From assembly GCA_030151245.1 (NCBI GenBank), contig JASLEF010000020.1, positions 1-27,435 on the forward strand: DNA of 27,435 nucleotides, in the 5' to 3' direction. Below the pieces are notes generated by a model. The model had not been told where the DNA came from. It ran no database searches and was given only the letters and a program-made list of their open reading frames with translations. Both the position numbers and the translations under genes were made by a program. Within the stretch, counting starts at the first letter, position 1. Each line of letters begins with the position of its first letter. This DNA comes from Ignatzschineria sp. Lineage in GTDB: Bacteria > Pseudomonadota > Gammaproteobacteria > Cardiobacteriales > Wohlfahrtiimonadaceae. This document shows positions 23,738 to 27,435 of the stretch, piece after piece.

Positions 23738-24976
23738 ATGTCATTAGGACAGAGATTAACGGAAAGATTTTTCAGATATTTAGCAATTGAAAGCCAAAGT
23801 TGTGCGCAATCTTCGACTGTTCCTTCGACCTTAAGTCAATGGGATATGGTAAGAGTATTGGCTGCGGAGTTAAAAGAGTATGGCTTACAAGATGTTCATA
23901 TTGATGAACATGGTGTCTTAACTGCTTTTCGTCCGGGAACAATTCAAGGGGTTCCTACCGTTGGGTTTATCACGCATGTTGATACCGTGGATGTGGGATT
24001 GTCGCCTAATATCTTTCCACAAGTATTATATTATGAAGGGACGGATCTTTGCCTTAATCCATCGGAAAATATTTGGTTTAAATCTGCAGAGCATCCAGAA
24101 GCTGAGCGTTACATCGGCGAAGAGATAATCTTCAGTGATGGTACCAGTGTATTAGGTGCGGATAATAAAGCGGCAGTAACTTGTGTGATGGAGCTTGTGA
24201 AGCAACTAGCTGACTCAAAAATGGATTGTGGTGATCTTTATGTGGCATTTGTGCCGGATGAAGAGATTGGTTTGCGTGGTGCAAAAGTGATGGATCTTGA
24301 TCGATTTAAGGTAGATTTTGCTTATACAATTGATTGCTGTGAAGAGGGTGAAATTGTTTATGAAACCTTTAATGCCGGCTCTGCAAATATCAAAATTGAG
24401 GGTATCACAGCACATCCGATGTCCGCAAAAGGGGTTTTGGTAAATCCGCTTCGTGTAGCTCATGATTTAATGGATTGCTTTGATCGTTTTGATACGCCGG
24501 AACATACGGATGGTCGAGAGGGCTATTTTTGGGTCACAGCGCTCAATGGAACGCCGAATGAGGCTCTCATGAATATTAATATTCGTGATTTTGATCGTGT
24601 AAATTATCAAACTCGCAAAAAGCATATAGAGGAATCTGTCGCGCTTGTTGCAGGTATGCATCCACGAGCGACGATTGAATGCACCATTACGGATGTTTAT
24701 AGCAATATTGTAGATTCCATGGGAGAGGATCAAACGGCGTTAGATATCTTATTCACTTCTTTTGAAGCATTAGCCATCGAGCCAAAGGTTATACCTATGC
24801 GTGGTGGAACAGATGGCTCGGCACTTTCAACACGTGGTATTTTTACCCCTAATTATTTCACAGGGGCTCTAAACTTTCATTCTCGTTTTGAATTCTTACC
24901 GATCTCTGCATTTGAAAAGAGCTTTAATGTGACGAAGAAGATTGTTGAACTCGTGAGTCAACATCAAAATAAGTAG
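23738..24976 (+). CDS. pepT: Peptidase T (tripeptide aminopeptidase)
   Basis: A 412-residue cytosolic zinc aminopeptidase of family M20B, which removes the N-terminal residue of tripeptides. Metal and catalytic elements: H80 and D82 in ITHVDTVDVGLSP, D142 in GADNKAAV, the E175-E176 pair in VPDEEIGL, D199 in TIDCCEEGE, and the late His in NFHSRFEFLP. The dimerisation domain (about 207-320) contains ITAHPMSAKG. RGGTDGSALSTRG is also typical. All ligands are present and the length matches E. coli PepT. ATG at 23738 has AAGGAG eight bases upstream. Together with the AbgT-family gene before it this forms a likely peptide-use pair. Confidence 0.95.
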   Translation: MSLGQRLTERFFRYLAIESQSCAQSSTVPSTLSQWDMVRVLAAELKEYGLQDVHIDEHGVLTAFRPGTIQGVPTVGFITHVDTVDVGLSPNIFPQVLYYEGTDLCLNPSENIWFKSAEHPEAERYIGEEIIFSDGTSVLGADNKAAVTCVMELVKQLADSKMDCGDLYVAFVPDEEIGLRGAKVMDLDRFKVDFAYTIDCCEEGEIVYETFNAGSANIKIEGITAHPMSAKGVLVNPLRVAHDLMDCFDRFDTPEHTDGREGYFWVTALNGTPNEALMNINIRDFDRVNYQTRKKHIEESVALVAGMHPRATIECTITDVYSNIVDSMGEDQTALDILFTSFEALAIEPKVIPMRGGTDGSALSTRGIFTPNYFTGALNFHSRFEFLPISAFEKSFNVTKKIVELVSQHQNK

Positions 24977-25067
24977 GGTATGTTAAAGAGTTTTTACTTA
25001 TCAAAAGTAATCCCCAATTTCTGTGGATAAGTTTTGTGATAAGAAACGGGTAAGATGGGAAAAGAAG

Positions 25068-25103
25068 AAAGAGCCCCGATAAAATGGGGCTCCTTTATTT
25101 TTG
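25068..25103. terminator. Bidirectional terminator between pepT and the feo cluster
   Basis: A 7-bp GC-rich stem GAGCCCC / GGGGCTC with an 8-base loop. On the plus strand CCTTTATTTTTG follows, on the minus strand TTTCTTCTTTT. It can end both converging transcripts. Confidence 0.85.
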
Positions 25104-25135
25104 TTTAAAATTTATGCGTTGAATATTTGCAGAAT

Positions 25136-25330
25136 TTACTTCTGTAGATTTTTGGCTTGTATCTCGTTTGGGGTAGTTTTTGGAGAAACCATACTGCTGC
25201 ATGATGCTTGAGCACCACAACCAGTTTTTGAGGAGCTACAGCCACTACACCCCTTCTTCTTGACGATCTTAAAGTAAATATAGAGACAAGCGAGAAAAAA
25301 AAGGCTAAAAATAAATATGATGTCTAACAT
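25136..25330 (-). CDS. FeoB-associated Cys-rich membrane protein
   Basis: A 64-residue protein with one N-terminal membrane helix (about 3-22), then a basic turn (KIVKKKG) and a cysteine cluster CSGCSSSKTGCGAQASC. This layout is that of the small FeoB-associated Cys-rich proteins found beside feoB in many bacteria, thought to assist Fe2+ handling at the inner face of the membrane. Its start lies five bases after the DUF4198-type gene stop, so it should be translated with it. The ribosome site is weak. It is the last gene of the minus-strand feo cluster, and a terminator follows 30 bases later. Confidence 0.85.
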   Translation of the reverse strand: MLDIIFIFSLFFLACLYIYFKIVKKKGCSGCSSSKTGCGAQASCSSMVSPKTTPNEIQAKNLQK

Positions 25331-25335
25331 AAGAA

Positions 25336-26136
25336 TTACTCTTTTTTCATCTCTTTTGCTTGAATCCAGATGACGGCATCTTGACTCATCTCTTTATCCT
25401 TAAACTCTGTATCAGGGCCAATTCCGACAGCGGCAAATCCCCACCAGCCAGCTTTAGGAATTGTAAAGTTGAAGACGCCATTTTTATCTGCTTTCACAAT
25501 GAGCGTCACAAAGCTATCTTGTGGGGCTTGATATTTTAAGGGACCCATCTTGTTATTGTTGATATCAATATCCGCATTGAGATACTCAATTTCAACTTCA
25601 GCAAAAGGGACTGGATTGCCTTCGCTCATCACAATACCGGAGAAGTTTGAATGTTCCCAAAGTGCATAGGGTTTTGTTAAAGGAACAATTTCTGCTTTTA
25701 ATCCTAATTCACTATCCCAATCTGTTGGCATACCGGCAACGTTCACCATGACCTTGGTAATTTGTTGGATATAAACATCTTCGTTGTTTTCAAAATAGGG
25801 AGTAGGTGTTAAAACGAAAAGGTGATCTCCCATGCCACGAACCCGATAATCAGCCTCAAAGGCTGTGGCGCTATTGCTATTTCCTATCCAAGTTATGGGT
25901 TTTAATGTATCAAGAAGATCTGTTTGTTGACCCTTGTGAATGACATAGAAAGACTCTGGCGTCATCATCTCCATGGTATGTTCGTCAGCAAAGGGGTGGT
26001 TAAATACTGCTTTTAAAGGAATGGTAGCACCTTGATTAAGTGCTAACTCTGGTGTGTATAACATTTGGAAGTGTGCTTGGGCTGATCCGGTGGCAAAGGT
26101 GAGGAGCATGGCGCTGATAGTGATAATTTTTTTCAT
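25336..26136 (-). CDS. Secreted DUF4198-family metal-binding protein, feoB-linked
   Basis: A 266-residue protein with a clear signal peptide (MKKIITISAMLLTFATGSAQA, cleavage AQA/H), so the mature protein begins with His22 (HFQMLYTPE). The sequence, with repeated beta-strand patterns and a C-terminal GVFNFTIPKAGWWGFAAVG, fits the DUF4198 (NikK/NikM-like) periplasmic family, in which an N-terminal His commonly takes part in metal binding. Lying between feoB and the Cys-rich Feo protein, it probably binds or delivers ferrous iron in the periplasm. That function is inferred from context. Acidic and His residues occur (HPFADEHTMEMM). The start ATG at 26136 has a weak AGGT site, and a large hairpin lies just upstream (26180-26247). 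Confidence 0.8.
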   Translation of the reverse strand: MKKIITISAMLLTFATGSAQAHFQMLYTPELALNQGATIPLKAVFNHPFADEHTMEMMTPESFYVIHKGQQTDLLDTLKPITWIGNSNSATAFEADYRVRGMGDHLFVLTPTPYFENNEDVYIQQITKVMVNVAGMPTDWDSELGLKAEIVPLTKPYALWEHSNFSGIVMSEGNPVPFAEVEIEYLNADIDINNNKMGPLKYQAPQDSFVTLIVKADKNGVFNFTIPKAGWWGFAAVGIGPDTEFKDKEMSQDAVIWIQAKEMKKE

Positions 26137-26179
26137 TATGGTGATACCTAAAAATGATTAGAGGATGATGAGAATAGTG

Positions 26180-26247
26180 AATAAAGGCCCATGTTGATGC
26201 TCTTGCTAAGTGGAAAGGCAAAGCATCAAAGCGAGAGAGCCTTTATT
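26180..26247 (-). ncRNA. Intercistronic hairpin in the feo cluster
   Basis: On the minus strand AATAAAGGC and GCCTTTATT form an outer stem of 9 bp. Inside, GATGCTTTGC pairs with GCAAGAGCATC with one bulge around an 11-base loop. No T-tract follows. It lies between the stop of the small secreted-protein gene and the DUF4198-type start and may act on mRNA stability or partial termination. Confidence 0.6.
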
Positions 26248-26254
26248 TAAAATG

Positions 26255-26557
26255 CTAATTAATATTGCTACCCTTGATGATGATTTGGTGTCCATCACCG
26301 GCATCAAAGACTGCATTAAAGTCTCCTTCAGGTTTTTCGAAGTTGACGCTATTGAGTTCGTCAAATTTCTCTTCAATCACTTTTTGTCCATTTTGCTCGA
26401 CATAAAAATTGACACCGCTTGCGCTACTTCCATCACTGAACCCGCCTTCGCAGGTGATGGTATCATCACCTTCATCAAAGCATGAGAGCAGAGCCGTATG
26501 AGCAAATGCTGCGGGGGTTAGAGTGATCAGTGTTAACGATAAAAATACTTTTTTCAT
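26255..26557 (-). CDS. Small secreted protein of the feoB cluster
   Basis: A 100-residue protein with a signal peptide (MKKVFLSLTLITLTPAAFA, cleavage AFA/H), leaving His20 as the first mature residue. Two cysteines (Cys26 and Cys36) in LLSCFDEGDDTITCEGGFSD could form a disulfide. The rest is beta-rich and acidic, with a carboxypeptidase-regulatory-like or NikL-like look, and a late GDGHQIIIKG. I do not recognise a named family with certainty. The start is ATG at 26557 with AAGGAA seven bases upstream; a longer in-frame start at 26629 would put 24 non-signal residues before the signal peptide and is rejected. It follows feoB by 80 bases and precedes the DUF4198-type gene, so it is probably part of periplasmic iron handling. 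Confidence 0.75.
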   Translation of the reverse strand: MKKVFLSLTLITLTPAAFAHTALLSCFDEGDDTITCEGGFSDGSSASGVNFYVEQNGQKVIEEKFDELNSVNFEKPEGDFNAVFDAGDGHQIIIKGSNIN

Positions 26558-26637
26558 GAAAAATTCCTTTTTAGAATTATTAGTGAAGATGATAAGTTGC
26601 ATTGATGATGACAATGCTTTCGAAATCATTGAAGGGG

Positions 26638-27435
26638 CTATGGGGAAGGTGGTTGTAATATGGACCTTCGAGCAATGAGGTTGCGGATTTTAGCGAGGAG
26701 AGATGGCGTCATAAATCCTAGGATGATAGTGATTGAGACAATGGTGGTGTAAAAATATCCCATCGCCTGTAATCCACTCCAGTGAAAGTGGCTGCCGAGT
26801 GTAAAAAAGATTGAGGCAAAGAGTAAGCCTAAAATGAAAGGCATAAAGATGGCGGTAACCATGAGTTTGTAAGATTGGACATTCAGTTTTAGGACTACCA
26901 TTGAGGCAATGCAAGGGGGCGTAAATATCATAAATATCAGCATCGCAACGGCATGTAGTGCATTATATCCAGCTTCACGGCTACCAAAGGCTTCTTCAGG
27001 GCGTTCTGCTTTGCCATTTTCATAAATTGAGCCAATTGTGGCTACGGCACTTTCTCTTGCGGCAAAGGAGCTGAGGAATGCGACATTAATTCTCCAGTCA
27101 AATCCAGCCCATTGTGTCACGGGCTCAAGCGCTCGACCGAACATCCCTAAGAAGGAGTTTTCGATCCGCTCATTTTTGATCTCATTTTGTAGAAGCTGTC
27201 CTTTTTGGGTAAGCAATCGGATCTGCTTATTAATCTCTCTTGCCTCTTTATGATCAGGCTTAATGAAGGGGAAGAGTGTTGGATATTTTTCTGCAAATTT
27301 CTCTTCTACGGCTTTCGCTTTTGCAGATGATTGGGCTGCTGCCATTCTTTCTGAACGATATTGTTGATTGATATTGATTAAATCCATCACAACAGCACGA
27401 TCACTGACTTTAGCAAAGTAAGGTGATTTTTGAAT
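26638..27435 (-). CDS. feoB: Ferrous iron transporter FeoB, C-terminal part (partial)
   Basis: The frame is open to the window edge, so the 265 codons seen are the C-terminal part of a longer gene; the GTPase domain lies outside. ENSFLGMFGRALEPVTQ, a FDWRINVAFLSSFAARESAVA segment and the membrane segment with FTPPCIAS (a conserved Pro-Cys of FeoB) identify the Fe2+ permease of the inner membrane. At least three further membrane helices follow (near YNALHAVAML, SYKLMVTAIFMPFILGLLFA and YFYTTIVSITIILGF). An acidic/basic cytosolic insertion (about 20-80 of the visible part, SAKAKAVEEKF ... KNERIEN) precedes them. The GTG at 27390 is only an internal codon, not the start. It heads the cluster of small iron proteins downstream on the minus strand. 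Confidence 0.92.
   Translation of the reverse strand: MQKSPYFAKVSDRAVVMDLININQQYRSERMAAAQSSAKAKAVEEKFAEKYPTLFPFIKPDHKEAREINKQIRLLTQKGQLLQNEIKNERIENSFLGMFGRALEPVTQWAGFDWRINVAFLSSFAARESAVATIGSIYENGKAERPEEAFGSREAGYNALHAVAMLIFMIFTPPCIASMVVLKLNVQSYKLMVTAIFMPFILGLLFASIFFTLGSHFHWSGLQAMGYFYTTIVSITIILGFMTPSLLAKIRNLIARRSILQPPSP

Noticed and set aside
25021..25060. Possible promoter or DnaA-type box (TGTGGATAAG) downstream of pepT
   Set aside because: A single partial match in an intergenic region with no replication genes or box cluster nearby.
26558..26629. Longer N-terminus for the small feo-linked secreted protein
   Set aside because: It would place 24 polar residues before a clean signal peptide; the ATG at 26557 has a good AAGGAA site.

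Overview
The window is a chromosomal stretch of a low-GC gammaproteobacterium. The conserved orders cmk-rpsA-ihfB, hemC-hemD/X-hemY and ispD-ispF, and proteins that read like YheS, YdfG, GltS, PepT and MetG of enteric relatives, support this. Low GC, A/T-rich intergenic regions and the HemD-HemX fusion suggest a Cardiobacteriales-like genus (Ignatzschineria or Wohlfahrtiimonas type). That genus guess is inference only; no rRNA or tRNA gene is present to test it.

Layout. 1-119: 3' end of a glutamate/sodium symporter gene (gltS). 184-1623: a complete IS3-family, IS150-type insertion sequence with an intact DDE transposase made through an A6G frameshift site. 1624-2005: no recognisable gene. 2006-5844 (minus): M19 dipeptidase, YdfG-type dehydrogenase and a YheS-type ABC-F ATPase. 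5922-6695 (plus): FabG-like SDR, converging on folP (minus). 8157-12914 (minus): haem operon hemC, fused hemD-hemX, hemY. 13149-16277 (plus): cmk, rpsA, ihfB. 16492-17693: ispD and ispF, overlapping. 17818-19923: metG. 20236-21237 (minus): a short MgtE magnesium transporter preceded by an M-box (ykoK-type) Mg2+ riboswitch with its own terminator. 22027-24976 (plus): AbgT-family transporter and peptidase T. 25136 to the window edge (minus): ferrous iron cluster of feoB (5' part outside), two small secreted proteins and a FeoB-associated Cys-rich membrane protein.

How the parts work together. HemC, HemD/X and HemY make and organise tetrapyrrole synthesis, and the feo cluster supplies ferrous iron. 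AbgT plus PepT look like an import-and-hydrolyse pair for small peptides or aminoacyl-glutamate compounds. Cmk, S1 and IHF-beta form the usual nucleotide/translation/nucleoid block. The magnesium transporter is controlled by a metal-sensing RNA leader.

Most notable points: the M-box riboswitch on an MgtE that lacks the usual N domain; the HemD-HemX fusion that still carries a strong internal Shine-Dalgarno and ATG at the HemX junction; the feoB-linked pair of secreted proteins that both should begin with histidine after signal cleavage; several strong unexplained hairpins (26180-26247, 16304-16358, rpsA leader); and an altered substrate loop in FolP. No CRISPR array, prophage or defence island is visible.
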